Assembly (NCBI RefSeq): GCF_003096015.2
Contig: NZ_CP029185.2
Span: forward strand, 1,398,001 to 1,462,000
Direction: 5' to 3'
Origin: Limnobaculum parvum
GTDB lineage: Bacteria; Pseudomonadota; Gammaproteobacteria; Enterobacterales; Enterobacteriaceae
Length of the DNA stretch: 64,000 nt
The translations under genes and the position numbers were made by a program. Positions 18,235 through 29,643 of the stretch are shown here, piece after piece (positions within the stretch are counted from its first letter, which is position 1; each line of letters begins with the position of its first letter). The notes beneath the pieces are model-generated. The model ran no database searches. It was not told the DNA's origin and saw nothing but the letters and a program-made list of their open reading frames with translations.

Positions 18235-18788
18235 TGGCCATCAATAGTCGTGATGAGAAATACTACAAAGCTTGGATGACTCACCATACGGTGAGTCGTC
18301 GGGGTTTACTACGCGGCCTTTTTAAGGGAGGGCAGCAAACTCAGGCAAGTATTGAACAGGATATTGTTCGCCAGACAGGTCGTCCTCCTCAGGCAATTAT
18401 GGAATCATTATTCTTACGCTTGTGTAATGGCTGTGGTGAGTGCGTATCCGCCTGTCCTTATGGAATTATTGCCATGAATGCTGGCAAAGCTGAGTTGCAA
18501 ATTGAATATGCTGACTGCGACTTTTGCCATAAATGTACTGACGTTTGTAAAACCGGTGCGCTGGCGCCGCAAATTGCGCCAGATACCGGTCTAAAACCAG
18601 CTGTTAGTACCAGCTGTCTGGGGCGAATGGACAATTACTGTCGTTTGTGCGAGATAAGTTGTCCACAGCAGGCGATAGCCTTTGATTCACGGAATCAAGT
18701 CACGATAGACAGAGCACAGTGCAACGGCTGCGGAAAGTGCAAACTGGCCTGTTATCACGGACATATTTCATTAACACCGCTGAACTAA
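18234..18788 (+). CDS. NapF-type ferredoxin with several [4Fe-4S] motifs
   Basis: A 184-residue iron-sulfur protein. Cys motifs in order: CNGCGECVSACP, CDFCHKCTDVCK, a CRLCEISCP segment with an extra upstream Cys, and CNGCGKCKLACYHG. This pattern is that of NapF, which in E. coli helps mature the periplasmic nitrate reductase NapA in the cytoplasm. The N-terminus has SRRGLLRGLF, resembling a Tat motif, as in NapF, but without a clear hydrophobic stretch after it. It is translationally coupled to dmsD, so here it probably serves a DMSO-reductase-type enzyme. There is no nap operon beside it, so no gene symbol is given. Confidence 0.8.
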   Translation: MAINSRDEKYYKAWMTHHTVSRRGLLRGLFKGGQQTQASIEQDIVRQTGRPPQAIMESLFLRLCNGCGECVSACPYGIIAMNAGKAELQIEYADCDFCHKCTDVCKTGALAPQIAPDTGLKPAVSTSCLGRMDNYCRLCEISCPQQAIAFDSRNQVTIDRAQCNGCGKCKLACYHGHISLTPLN

Positions 18789-19040
18789 GTTTTGGCTGAC
18801 CGCCGGTCTTTTGGATGATTATTTCTCTTCTCCATATCCAATGTGTTTTTATAGCAATAAAAACTAACGGTTAGAGTGACACTTAAAAATTCTAATATAT
18901 TGCATTGAAAGTGGTTAATTGAAATTATTGTTTTTTAACAACCACGAATGTGTAACAACTATTTTATTGTCAATTGACTTTTAAAATAGCAATGGGATGA
19001 TGCGCAACATTATTTTTCTTCCCCTTGCTTTGGCGTAAAA
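18789..19040 (+). other. napF-like to ycaD gap
   Basis: 252 bases, very AT-rich. It contains the palindrome GTCAATTGAC (18969-18978). A TTGACT at 18974-18979 with GATGAT 16 bases later is a weak promoter candidate for ycaD. I see no clear terminator. Confidence 0.3.
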
Positions 19041-20186
19041 ATGTCTGCGTTTAGTCGTCCCGTGCTGTTACTGCTGGCCGGGCTGTTGTTATTTACAACA
19101 TCAATGGCGGTACTGAATACGCTGGTTCCTCTCTGGTTAATTCATGAATCTTTAACGACCTGGCAAGTAGGTATTGTTAGTTCATCTTATTTCGGTGGAA
19201 ATCTGCTGGGGACGCTAGTCGCCGGGTTCTGTATTAGTACTTTTGGTTTTAACCGAACCTATTACTACTCCTGCGCGCTTTTTATTGCAGCAACGCTATT
19301 GCTCGGGTTATCTGTTGATTTTGTGAGTTGGAGCCTGTGGCGCCTGTTAGCGGGGATTGCCTGTGCCATTATTTGGGTGGTGGTAGAAAGTGCGCTATTG
19401 CGTAGTGGAACGATTCATACTCGTGGATTTCTGCTTGCGGCCTATATGGTCATTTACTATGCGGGAACGTTGGTAGGGCAGCTGTTATTGGGGATGATTC
19501 CGACCAATCTCAGCGCGATATTACCGTGGGTGATTGGCCTACTACTGCTGGCTATTTTGCCATTGCTGTTTGCTCGTTTCCCAAAACCAGAACATGCAAA
19601 TAAAAAAATATCTGTATGGATGATGTGGAAGCGTCGTGATGCCCATTTGGGCATTATCGGCTGTATTATTTCCGGAATAGTTATTGGTTCATTGTATGGT
19701 CTGTTACCCATCTATCTTTCCCATGCGGGTTATAGAGATGCAGATGTTGGCTATTGGATTGCCTTGATGGTGGGGGCCGGGATTATTGGTCAACTACCAG
19801 CAGGTAAATTGGTTGAACGCTATGGCAGGGTGTTTGTTCTGCGTATTCAGGTGGTTGCCATCATTGTCAGCTCAATGGTTATTATTAGTGGTTATCCATT
19901 AGCTCCAGCACTGTTTATATTGGGCTTTTCTGGTTTTACCCTTTATCCAGTGGCAATGGCATGGGCATGTGAAAAAGTGGATACGAGTGAACTGATAACC
20001 ATGAATCAGACACTTTTACTGAGTTATACCGTGGGGAGTTTGGCGGGCCCGGCGTTAACGGCTGCGTTGATGCAACATTATTCCGATCGACTACTCTTTA
20101 TTGTGATCGCCGTGGCGGCAGCAATATTCATGATAATGCTGTTTAACCGAGCATTGCGCCATCGTAATCCATTGGCAATGCAATAA
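19041..20186 (+). CDS. ycaD: YcaD, major facilitator superfamily transporter
   Basis: A 381-residue inner-membrane protein with about 12 hydrophobic segments; E. coli YcaD has 382. Matching stretches include SMAVLNTLVPLWL, TWQVGIVSSSYFGGNLLGTL, GFNRTYYYS, CAIIWVVVESALLRSGT and GFTLYPVAMAWACEKV. The transported substrate is unknown. Start ATG has a poor ribosome site. It runs into a bidirectional terminator shared with pflA. The E. coli genes between dmsC and ycaD (ycaC) and between ycaD and pflA are absent. Confidence 0.93.
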   Translation: MSAFSRPVLLLLAGLLLFTTSMAVLNTLVPLWLIHESLTTWQVGIVSSSYFGGNLLGTLVAGFCISTFGFNRTYYYSCALFIAATLLLGLSVDFVSWSLWRLLAGIACAIIWVVVESALLRSGTIHTRGFLLAAYMVIYYAGTLVGQLLLGMIPTNLSAILPWVIGLLLLAILPLLFARFPKPEHANKKISVWMMWKRRDAHLGIIGCIISGIVIGSLYGLLPIYLSHAGYRDADVGYWIALMVGAGIIGQLPAGKLVERYGRVFVLRIQVVAIIVSSMVIISGYPLAPALFILGFSGFTLYPVAMAWACEKVDTSELITMNQTLLLSYTVGSLAGPALTAALMQHYSDRLLFIVIAVAAAIFMIMLFNRALRHRNPLAMQ

Positions 20187-20206
20187 AGATTATTTACGAT
20201 TGTTTT

Positions 20207-20245
20207 AAAAAGGCCGATAGTGGATTATCCATTACCGGCCTTTTT
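20207..20245. terminator. Bidirectional terminator between ycaD and pflA
   Basis: AAAAAGGCCG (20207-20216) pairs with CGGCCTTTTT (20236-20245). A smaller TGGAT/ATCCA hairpin lies inside. The T runs on both strands suit the two converging genes. Confidence 0.85.
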
Positions 20246-20267
20246 CGTTCAGCGGGGAAGACGAATA

Positions 20268-21011
20268 TTAGTAAATTACTTTATGACCATACTCTTCAAG
20301 GATCGATTTCACGCGATCCATGATTTCTTTAGTCGGCGGTTTTACCCCGTCAAGGCCATATTCTTCACCCATGGCTACCCACTTGTGCTTGCCTAACTCA
20401 TGGTAAGGAAGCAGCTCAATTTTCTCTATATTAGTCATATTTTGAGTAAACTCACCGAGCATGCGGGCTGACTTCTCATCGTCGGACCAGCCGGGAACAA
20501 CCACATAACGAATCCATGTTTTCTGGTTGCGTTTGGCTAAATGGCGCGCAAATTCAAGGGTACGATGGTTAGATACGCCCACCAGATTTTGATGGACGCT
20601 GTCATCCATCTGTTTTAAATCTAGCATTACCAGATCGGTTACATCCAATAGTTCGTCAATTACCGCATCATAACGGCGGACGAAGCCGTTAGTATCCAGA
20701 CAGGTGTGGATGCCTTCTTTCCTACAGGCTCTGAACCAATCACGAACGAACTCAGCCTGTAAGATGGCTTCACCGCCCGATGCGGTAACACCACCACCAG
20801 AAGCGTTCATAAAGTGGCGATAGGTAACAATCTCTTTCATCAGATCGTCAACGGCCACTTCTTTACCGCCGTGGGTATCCCAAGTATCGCGGTTGTGGCA
20901 GTAAAGACAGCGCATCAGGCAACCCTGAAAAAAGACGATAAAACGAATGCCCGGACCGTCGACGGTACCACAGGATTCAAATGAGTGAATGCGACCATTT
21001 ACTGCTGACAT
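20268..21011 (-). CDS. pflA: Pyruvate formate-lyase-activating enzyme
   Basis: Radical SAM enzyme that makes the glycyl radical on PflB under anaerobic conditions. 247 residues. The cluster-binding CLMRCLYC (CxxxCxxC) lies near residue 30 after GRIHSFESCGTVDGPGIRF. The GGVTASGGEAILQ segment binds SAM, and ELLPYHELGKHKW is conserved. The frame extends to 21026, but the ATG at 21011 has GGAG nine bases before it and matches the E. coli start. It is downstream of pflB on the same strand, with the pflB terminator between them. Confidence 0.97.
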   Translation of the reverse strand: MSAVNGRIHSFESCGTVDGPGIRFIVFFQGCLMRCLYCHNRDTWDTHGGKEVAVDDLMKEIVTYRHFMNASGGGVTASGGEAILQAEFVRDWFRACRKEGIHTCLDTNGFVRRYDAVIDELLDVTDLVMLDLKQMDDSVHQNLVGVSNHRTLEFARHLAKRNQKTWIRYVVVPGWSDDEKSARMLGEFTQNMTNIEKIELLPYHELGKHKWVAMGEEYGLDGVKPPTKEIMDRVKSILEEYGHKVIY

Positions 21012-21221
21012 TGCGGTGTACTCCAAAATTGACTCTCAAAAAGAGCCCAACATGTTTGCTTCTGAGACAGTCTATCTTTGTCATCGAATAGGTTTTTGAC
21101 AAGACTATCTGCTAATGATGATTTTCAATCTACCAAATTAGGGTGTTGCTTTGGCGGAAACCTCTATTCTATGACATTCTGGTTAAGATTTCTTTTAAAG
21201 CCGGCATTTTTATTGTTAATG

Positions 21222-21250
21222 AAAAAAGCCCTGCAAATATTGCAGGGCTT
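21222..21250 (-). terminator. Rho-independent terminator of pflB
   Basis: An 11-bp stem, 21226-21236 with 21240-21250, loop of 3 bases. Read leftward it ends in a run of six T (complement of 21222-21227), about 30 bases past the pflB stop. Confidence 0.9.
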
Positions 21251-21281
21251 CATGTTTAGCGCATTTTCAAACTAATGCTAA

Positions 21282-23564
<2,283 letters not shown>

Positions 23565-23627
23565 TTTTTACCTACCTTTCATATTCTAAGGAAATTGGAT
23601 TAACCTTTTATTGAAGGAAGCATCGAA

Positions 23628-24479
23628 CTAGTGCTTCCCACCACGTAAATACATTGCCCAAAAAGGCAAACCTACTATTAACCCACCGATGATATTACCA
23701 ATTGTCACGGGGATTAGGTTGTCTATAACAAAGTTACTTACAGTCAGGCTTGGAAATTGGTCCGGAGTGGCGTTAATCATGTGCCAGAACTCAGGAGATG
23801 CAAAATTCTTAATCACGATCCCCATTGGAATCATAAACATGTTTGCAATGCTGTGTTCAAAACCACCAGCAACAAACATGGCTACAGGAAGAATCATTAC
23901 CAACATTTTATCGGTTAAACTGCGACCAGCATAACTCATCCATACCGCTAAGCAGACCATCAGGTTAGCCAGTGTACCAAGGGCTACCGCTTCTACAAAG
24001 GTATGATGTAGTTTATGATTTGCCGTTTGTAGCACATTTAGCCCCCAAAGGCCGTTGGCTGCAGTGATTTGGCCTGCTAAGAAGATAATAGCAACAAAGA
24101 GCAGTGCACCGACTAAATTGCCTAGATAAACGTTGATCCAGTTACGGAACATTTGACCCCAGGTAATGTGATTGCTTGCTTTAGCAATACAGGTTAATAC
24201 CGTTGAGGTGAAAAGGTCGGTGCCGCAGGCAACAACCAACATCAAACCTAGAGAGAAACAGACGCCGCCTAAAAATTTAGCTATGCCGAAAGGAACATTA
24301 GCTGTTCCGGTGGTAGCGGTAATATAGAAGACGAATGCGATTGAAATAAATGCGCCAGCTAATATTGCTGAGCAGAATGTAATAGCTGGATGTTTTGTAG
24401 CTTTATATATTCCCGCATTCTCGGCAACTTGAGCCATGGCGGCGGGTGATAATGCTGCAATAGGATTATCTGTTTTCAC
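23628..24479 (-). CDS. focA: Formate channel FocA
   Basis: Pentameric inner-membrane formate channel of the FNT family. 283 residues with six membrane segments. Conserved features: FYITATTGT, GGVCFSLGLMLVVACGTDLFTSTVLT, NLVGALLF, AVALGTLANLMVCLAVW, GFEHSIANMFMIPMG and GNIIGGLIVGLPFW. The pore histidine is in FEHSIANM and the Thr-containing gate in TATTGT. The start is GTG, as I recall for E. coli, in MKTDNPIAAL. It begins the focA-pflB operon, under an FNR-like site. Confidence 0.97.
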   Translation of the reverse strand: MKTDNPIAALSPAAMAQVAENAGIYKATKHPAITFCSAILAGAFISIAFVFYITATTGTANVPFGIAKFLGGVCFSLGLMLVVACGTDLFTSTVLTCIAKASNHITWGQMFRNWINVYLGNLVGALLFVAIIFLAGQITAANGLWGLNVLQTANHKLHHTFVEAVALGTLANLMVCLAVWMSYAGRSLTDKMLVMILPVAMFVAGGFEHSIANMFMIPMGIVIKNFASPEFWHMINATPDQFPSLTVSNFVIDNLIPVTIGNIIGGLIVGLPFWAMYLRGGKH

Positions 24480-24531
24480 TTAATAAGATCTCTGCGCCTA
24501 AATAAAAGACTGAAGACTAAATTGCTTGGTG

Positions 24532-24573
24532 ATACTAACAAAGCAGTATACTGCAAAATTTGATACTGATCAT
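24532..24573 (-). promoter_or_regulatory. FNR-like box and -10 of the focA-pflB promoter
   Basis: TTGAT-ACTG-ATCAT (24560-24573) matches 9 of 10 bases of the FNR consensus TTGAT-N4-ATCAA. Read leftward, exactly 22 bases follow before TAGTAT (24537-24532), a 4-of-6 match to the -10. That puts the box centre near -41, the class II activator position, with a start about 45 bases before the focA codon. The palindrome GCAGTATACTGC (24543-24554) lies between. FNR activation of focA-pflB is established in E. coli. Confidence 0.7.
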
Positions 24574-24813
24574 GATGAGTAAAATGAATAATTGTAAAAA
24601 AGGGCGTAAAAAAGTATTTTTTAATCATATCCAATTGATTAATTTCAGTAAAAACTTTTTTAATGTTTGCAAAATATTTTTAATCAACCGCTGAAACGAT
24701 ATCAGACATTGTTAATAAATTATAAATAATGTATTAAATTAAAATTTATTAATTATATATTTTTACTTTTAATTAACATTAATTCTTATTATTTTACTTT
24801 TTAAAGTGGTACT

Positions 24814-24848
24814 AACAAGACTCTCTATTTTTTATAAAGAGTCTTGTT
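24814..24848. terminator. Inverted repeat after ycaO, possible terminator
   Basis: AACAAGACTCT (24814-24824) and AGAGTCTTGTT (24838-24848) form an 11-bp stem with a 13-base AT-rich loop, 14 bases past the ycaO stop. There is no U-rich tail on the ycaO strand, so termination is not certain. The 24574-24813 stretch between this and the FNR box is extremely AT-rich and shows nothing else I can name. Confidence 0.5.
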
Positions 24849-24862
24849 ATTTGGTCAGTTAA

Positions 24863-26638
24863 TTAAGCTAACCGTTTAGCCGCTTGTAATTTGTTATAGG
24901 CCGTTAGCAAAGAGCAATGTGTAGATAGTTGAGTTAAATCTTGATCTACATCAAAAAGACCGTGGAAACGTTGTATTCCACGAATATTGCTCCAGACCGT
25001 TGCCACGGTATCAGCACCATACATGCGGTTAAATACCGGATTGTATTGTTCAGGATCGCGTTCTTCGGCATCCACCTGCATTAACAGTAAGGTTTGCAGA
25101 CAGCGGTAGTAGTTACGACGTTCGTCACTCAACAAAGATGCGTTGAATTCCTGAGTCCATTCCACCCAGCTTAGCGCCTGATCTAAATCACCGCCGGCGA
25201 GGGCCAACATAGATTTAAGTTCACCTACACGCAGGCTACTCCAAACGTTGTTAGAGCCGGTCGCCATTCCCAGTAGTTCACGCACACGCACAAAGTCGTC
25301 TAGGCCTTCTTGATCTATCTGCTCGATGAAAGCCAGATACTCTTCTGGCTGCCACTGGCTGGAGGGTAGGCTTAAAATGGTGTCTCTTAAATGTTGGCCC
25401 ATACTGTTATTGGCTAACACCAGATCTTCGGCAGGATAGATATCGGACATACCTGGAACCAGAATCCGGCAGGCATCAACCCCCAAATGGGTGTAATCAG
25501 CGATATAGACTTCCACTTCTTCTTTATTAAAGATAGTCATCATGGTGGCAAACTCTTCTTCAGAGGTTCCACTGAAGTCCCAACCAACAAATTCATAGTC
25601 GGCTTGTTGTTTAAACAGATCCCAAGAAATTAAACCGCTGGAATCAATAAAGTGTGTTTCCAGATTGGTATATTCACCCACTTCTTCATTATCAAAGGTT
25701 GGTGCGTTGAACACGTCCAAATCTTTCAGGCTGCGGCCCTGTAGCAATTCGGTGACGGTACGCTCCAGTGCAACGCCAAAGTCAGGGTGGGCACCAAATG
25801 AAGCAAAGCAGGTTCCATTGGTTGGGTTGAACAGCACAACGCAGATAACAGGGTATTGACCACCCAGAGAAGCGTCATAAGCAAATATTGGGAAACCTTC
25901 AGCTTCAAGCGTGGTGATTGCTTCTTTTACCGATGGATAAAGATCGATCATCGCCTGCGGGATTTCCGGCAGGCTAATAGCTTCAGCAATAATGCGGTTT
26001 TTTACAAAACGCTCAAAAATTTCTGATAGCGCCTGAACTCGCGCTTCATTGCGGTTATTACCGGCAGACATCCCGTTAGAAACATAAAGGTTACCGATAA
26101 TGTTCATTGGAATATAAACCGTTTCACGATCGGATTGACGGACAAACGGTAGGGTACAGATCCCCCGATCGACATTGCCAGACTGTAAATCAACCAGCTC
26201 GGTGGCTGTTAGGCTTTGGTCAGGGTCATAAAAAGCATGCAGGTGCGGATCTAAAATACCTTCAGGTAAGCTGTTGTCCGGAGAAACAGGAAACCATCTC
26301 TCATTGGGATAGTGGACAAAATCACTTTCAGCAATGGTTTTGCCTAAATAGAAATCTGCAAAAAAGTAGTTAGTGGACAAACGCTCAAAATATTCACCTA
26401 GTGCAGAAGCCAGAGCTGCTTTTCGAGTCGCGCCTTTTCCATTAGTAAAACAGAGTGGACAATCCTTATCACGTATATGTACCGACCAAACATTTGGAAC
26501 TGGGTTTAGCCAGGACGCTTCTTCTATATTGAACCCTAATTGAGTTAGCTTTTGTTGAAAACGCGAGATGGAGTCTTCCAGTGCTGCATCTTTACCAGGA
26601 ATAAACGTTTGCGGTGTTGTAGGAGTGATTGTTTGCAT
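24863..26638 (-). CDS. ycaO: YcaO, ribosomal protein S12 methylthiolation cofactor
   Basis: A 591-residue member of the YcaO family; relatives use ATP to activate peptide backbones. In E. coli it is linked to beta-methylthiolation of ribosomal protein S12. Recognisable stretches include FIPGKDAALEDSI, SWLNPVPNVWSVHIRDK, CFTNGKGATRKAALASALGEY, SNGMSAGNNRNEARVQALSE and SFGAHPDFGVALERTVTELLQGR. The last two hold the ATP/Mg-binding acidic residues of the family. The N-terminus has several extra residues before the E. coli start. It is upstream of focA on the same strand, as in E. coli; ycaP is missing. Confidence 0.95.
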   Translation of the reverse strand: MQTITPTTPQTFIPGKDAALEDSISRFQQKLTQLGFNIEEASWLNPVPNVWSVHIRDKDCPLCFTNGKGATRKAALASALGEYFERLSTNYFFADFYLGKTIAESDFVHYPNERWFPVSPDNSLPEGILDPHLHAFYDPDQSLTATELVDLQSGNVDRGICTLPFVRQSDRETVYIPMNIIGNLYVSNGMSAGNNRNEARVQALSEIFERFVKNRIIAEAISLPEIPQAMIDLYPSVKEAITTLEAEGFPIFAYDASLGGQYPVICVVLFNPTNGTCFASFGAHPDFGVALERTVTELLQGRSLKDLDVFNAPTFDNEEVGEYTNLETHFIDSSGLISWDLFKQQADYEFVGWDFSGTSEEEFATMMTIFNKEEVEVYIADYTHLGVDACRILVPGMSDIYPAEDLVLANNSMGQHLRDTILSLPSSQWQPEEYLAFIEQIDQEGLDDFVRVRELLGMATGSNNVWSSLRVGELKSMLALAGGDLDQALSWVEWTQEFNASLLSDERRNYYRCLQTLLLMQVDAEERDPEQYNPVFNRMYGADTVATVWSNIRGIQRFHGLFDVDQDLTQLSTHCSLLTAYNKLQAAKRLA

Positions 26639-27041
26639 TAATTTTTAGGCTCTTGATTCTTAATGGATTTGTCCATGCTATTTCGTTAATTTAACGAGTC
26701 GGCATCATACGGGTTTTTTGAGCATAGCTCCATAGTGTGTGATGCAATAATTAATTAGCTGAATGACTCAATGAATGTTAGTTCTCGGGCGTAGTGTCAC
26801 AGAAAAAAAATCAAATGTTCTAATAATACAGTGAGTTTCAGGATGTTAAGTGGGGCTCTATTGTCGGAATATAATTACGTCACGTTATAATTTTTTCGTA
26901 ATTAATTCACTTCAGACATACTGATATTTTGGTTGTAATTGAAGCTGTATTTCGTCGCTCCAATTATTAATTATTTTAAAGATATCAGTAACTCAGATAC
27001 TCATTTTTTGCTTTAAGAATAACGTAGATAGGAGATTAAGT
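26639..27041 (+). promoter_or_regulatory. Divergent ycaO-ansB intergenic region
   Basis: 403 bases, AT-rich. Two TATAAT hexamers occur close together (26870-26875 and 26886-26891). TTGTCG at 26861 is 19 bases before the second, a weak pair. In E. coli ansB is activated by FNR and CRP, but I found no convincing palindromic site for either here. Confidence 0.35.
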
Positions 27042-28091
27042 ATGTTAGAGGTCAAGAAGACTACCCTTGGTGTTTTGCTTTGTTGTCTCACTGTGCCCGC
27101 GTTGGCAAAATTACCGACTATTACCATTTTGGCCACCGGTGGAACCATTGCGGGCGGGGGCGTTTCAGAAACACAATCTAATTATGTCTCAGGGCAGTTT
27201 GGTGTAGATCGTTTAGTTGATGCCGTTCCACAATTAAAAGAGATTGCGGATATTAAAGGCGAGCAAATCGTGAATATCGGTTCACAGGATATGAATGATG
27301 AAGTCTGGCTTAAGCTGGCTAAGATTATCAACGCAGGTTGTAACAGCAGCGATGGTTTCGTGATTACTCACGGCACAGATACAATGGAAGAAACCGCCTA
27401 CTTCCTTAACCTGACGGTAAAATGTAATAAACCGGTAGTGATGGTTGGTGCAATGCGCCCAGCTACCGCCATGAGTGCCGACGGCCCCTTCAATCTTTAC
27501 AATGCCGTGGTAGTTGCCTCAGATAAAAACTCAGCAGGTCGTGGCGTGTTGGTTGCGATGAATGATGTTGTTCTCGGTGGTCGGGACGTGACTAAAACCA
27601 ATACTACCGGTGTTGAGACTTTCCAGTCAGTCAACTATGGGCCACTGGGGTATATCCATAATGGTAAAATCGATTATCAGCGAATACCAACACGGGCTCA
27701 CGCACCAGAAGCACCATTTGACGTCAGTAAACTGGCTGAGCTGCCAAAAGTAGACATCATATATAGTTACGCGAATGCTTCGGCTTCACCGGTTAAGGCT
27801 CTGCTTGCTGATGGGACGAAAGGTATTGTTAGCGCAGGTGTAGGTAATGGTAACCTGTATAAAACGGTATTTGATGCGTTAGTTCATGCCAGAGATCAGG
27901 GGGTTGTAGTCGTTCGTTCTTCACGTGTACCGATGGGTTCTACGACGCAGGATGCAGAAATTGATGATGTTAAGTATGGTTTTGTTGCATCCGGTACGCT
28001 GAATCCACAAAAAGCACGCGTGCTGCTACAGTTAGCGTTAACGAAGACGCAAGATCCGGTTGAAATTCAGAAGATGTTTAATCAATATTAA
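27042..28091 (+). CDS. ansB: Periplasmic type II L-asparaginase
   Basis: Hydrolyses asparagine to aspartate and ammonia in the periplasm. 349 residues with a signal peptide ending ALA at residue 22. The nucleophile region LATGGTIAGGG (catalytic Thr35) and the second site THGTDTMEETAYFL are intact, with GSQDMND, GAMRPATAMSADGP and the C-terminal KARVLLQLALTKT. It matches E. coli AnsB throughout, not the cytoplasmic AnsA. Ribosome site AGGAG at good spacing. E. coli keeps ansB in a different part of the chromosome, so its place between ycaO and serC is a difference. Confidence 0.95.
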   Translation: MLEVKKTTLGVLLCCLTVPALAKLPTITILATGGTIAGGGVSETQSNYVSGQFGVDRLVDAVPQLKEIADIKGEQIVNIGSQDMNDEVWLKLAKIINAGCNSSDGFVITHGTDTMEETAYFLNLTVKCNKPVVMVGAMRPATAMSADGPFNLYNAVVVASDKNSAGRGVLVAMNDVVLGGRDVTKTNTTGVETFQSVNYGPLGYIHNGKIDYQRIPTRAHAPEAPFDVSKLAELPKVDIIYSYANASASPVKALLADGTKGIVSAGVGNGNLYKTVFDALVHARDQGVVVVRSSRVPMGSTTQDAEIDDVKYGFVASGTLNPQKARVLLQLALTKTQDPVEIQKMFNQY

Positions 28092-28107
28092 TAGATAGAT
28101 GCCAGTG

Positions 28108-28149
28108 ATAGCGGGTGCCTGACTGATAGACGACATCCGCTATTTTTTT
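28108..28149 (+). terminator. Rho-independent terminator of ansB
   Basis: ATAGCGGGTG (28108-28117) pairs with CATCCGCTAT (28134-28143), with one G-U pair. Seven T follow (28143-28149). Confidence 0.85.
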
Positions 28150-28420
28150 ACTTTCTTCATTATTCGGTCTGGAATATTTGCTGTTTTTCTCTTCATCTTG
28201 ATGAATGTGCTGTTCTTTCGTTTCTTTTAGCTAATTCATTTGCTTGTCTTGCTATAAGCAACCCCTTTTTTGCGGTAGATAACAAAACAGATGCCGATTG
28301 GAGTGAAAAATTAATCAGAACTGATGCATAAAGCATTGCAGCAAAACTAAGTGAATGATAAAACCGATAATCTCTTTTCTAAAAAACTAATCCATAATCT
28401 CTATCAGGGCGGTGAAGTAA
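28150..28420 (+). promoter_or_regulatory. Leader region of serC
   Basis: 271 bases between the ansB terminator and serC. A TTGCT-ATA-AGCAA hairpin is visible near 28244-28260. E. coli serC is controlled by Lrp and CRP; no site here is clear enough to call. GGGCGGTGAAG before the ATG is the ribosome site. Confidence 0.3.
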
Positions 28421-29506
28421 ATGGCACAGGTATTTAATTTTAGTGCAGGGCCGGCAATGTTACCGGTTGAAGTGTTACGTCAGGCACAACAAGAACTTTG
28501 TGACTGGCAGGGGCTCGGCACATCGGTCATGGAAATTAGTCACCGCAGTAAAGAGTTTATTCAGGTAGCCGAAACGGCTGAGCGCGATCTGCGCGATTTG
28601 ATGAAGATTCCTGATAATTATAAAGTCCTGTTTAGTCATGGGGGCGCGCGTGCCCAATTTGCCTCGATTCCCTTAAATTTATTAGGTGACGCTACTCAGG
28701 CTGACTATATTGATGGCGGCTATTGGGCCCACAGCGCAATTCAGGAAGCGGAAAAATACTGCACGACAAACGTGTTTGATGCAAAAACTCAAATCGATGG
28801 ATTATCGGCCATTAAACCAATGAAAGATTGGGTGTTGAGTGATAAATCTGCCTATGTTCACTTCTGTCCAAATGAGACGATTGACGGTGTAGCTATTGAT
28901 GAACAACCTGATTTTGGCGATAAGGTTGTAGTCGCTGACCTCTCTTCAACCATCTTATCGCGCCCCATTGATGTTAGCCGCTATGGCGTAATTTATGCTG
29001 GGGCACAAAAGAATATTGGACCGGCAGGTATCACGGTGATCGTCATACGTGAAGACCTGCTGGGTAAAGCGCGCCAAGAGACGCCGTCTATTCTCGATTT
29101 TACCGTGTTACATGAGAATGACTCCATGTTCAATACACCACCTACCTTTGCTTGGTATCTGTCAGGGCTGGTATTCAAATGGCTAAAAGCGCAGGGTGGA
29201 TTGACTGAAATGTCTCGTCGTAACGAAGAGAAAGCATCACATCTGTATGGCTTTATTGATAGCAGTGATTTCTACCGTAACGGCGTGGCGATAGCTAACC
29301 GCTCTTGGATGAATATTCCATTCCAACTGGCTGATGGTGCACTGGATAAACTATTCTTGGAAGAGGCTCAGGTCGCTGGTTTACATGCACTGAAGGGCCA
29401 TCGGGTGCTGGGCGGTATGCGTGCATCTGTCTATAACGCGATGCCGTTGTCTGGCGTTCAGGCATTAACGCAATTTATGGCTGATTTTGAACAACGTCAT
29501 GGTTAA
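28421..29506 (+). CDS. serC: Phosphoserine/phosphohydroxythreonine aminotransferase
   Basis: PLP enzyme of serine and pyridoxal phosphate synthesis: converts 3-phosphohydroxypyruvate to phosphoserine with glutamate. 361 residues (E. coli 362). The start MAQVFNFSAGPAMLP, GTSVMEISHRSKEF, the PLP lysine in YAGAQKNIGPAG and FNTPPTFAWYLSGLVFKW are family hallmarks. In E. coli serC and aroA form one operon; here a racemase gene stands between them, still co-directional, so a single serC-racemase-aroA operon remains possible. Confidence 0.97.
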   Translation: MAQVFNFSAGPAMLPVEVLRQAQQELCDWQGLGTSVMEISHRSKEFIQVAETAERDLRDLMKIPDNYKVLFSHGGARAQFASIPLNLLGDATQADYIDGGYWAHSAIQEAEKYCTTNVFDAKTQIDGLSAIKPMKDWVLSDKSAYVHFCPNETIDGVAIDEQPDFGDKVVVADLSSTILSRPIDVSRYGVIYAGAQKNIGPAGITVIVIREDLLGKARQETPSILDFTVLHENDSMFNTPPTFAWYLSGLVFKWLKAQGGLTEMSRRNEEKASHLYGFIDSSDFYRNGVAIANRSWMNIPFQLADGALDKLFLEEAQVAGLHALKGHRVLGGMRASVYNAMPLSGVQALTQFMADFEQRHG

Positions 29507-29643
29507 TTATTGTTGATTTATGGCCTTGTAAAATTAATGTGTTATAAAAAAACTGGTGGGCTATCAGGTTGTCTGCCAGTGGGGATTATTGTGAATCTAT
29601 TGGGCCAACAGGCCAATAATAGTAATGATTGAGAGCTAACCCA

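Noticed and set aside
21078..21275. 65-codon plus-strand frame between pflA and pflB
   Set aside because: It overlaps the pflB terminator, lacks a ribosome site and resembles no protein I know.
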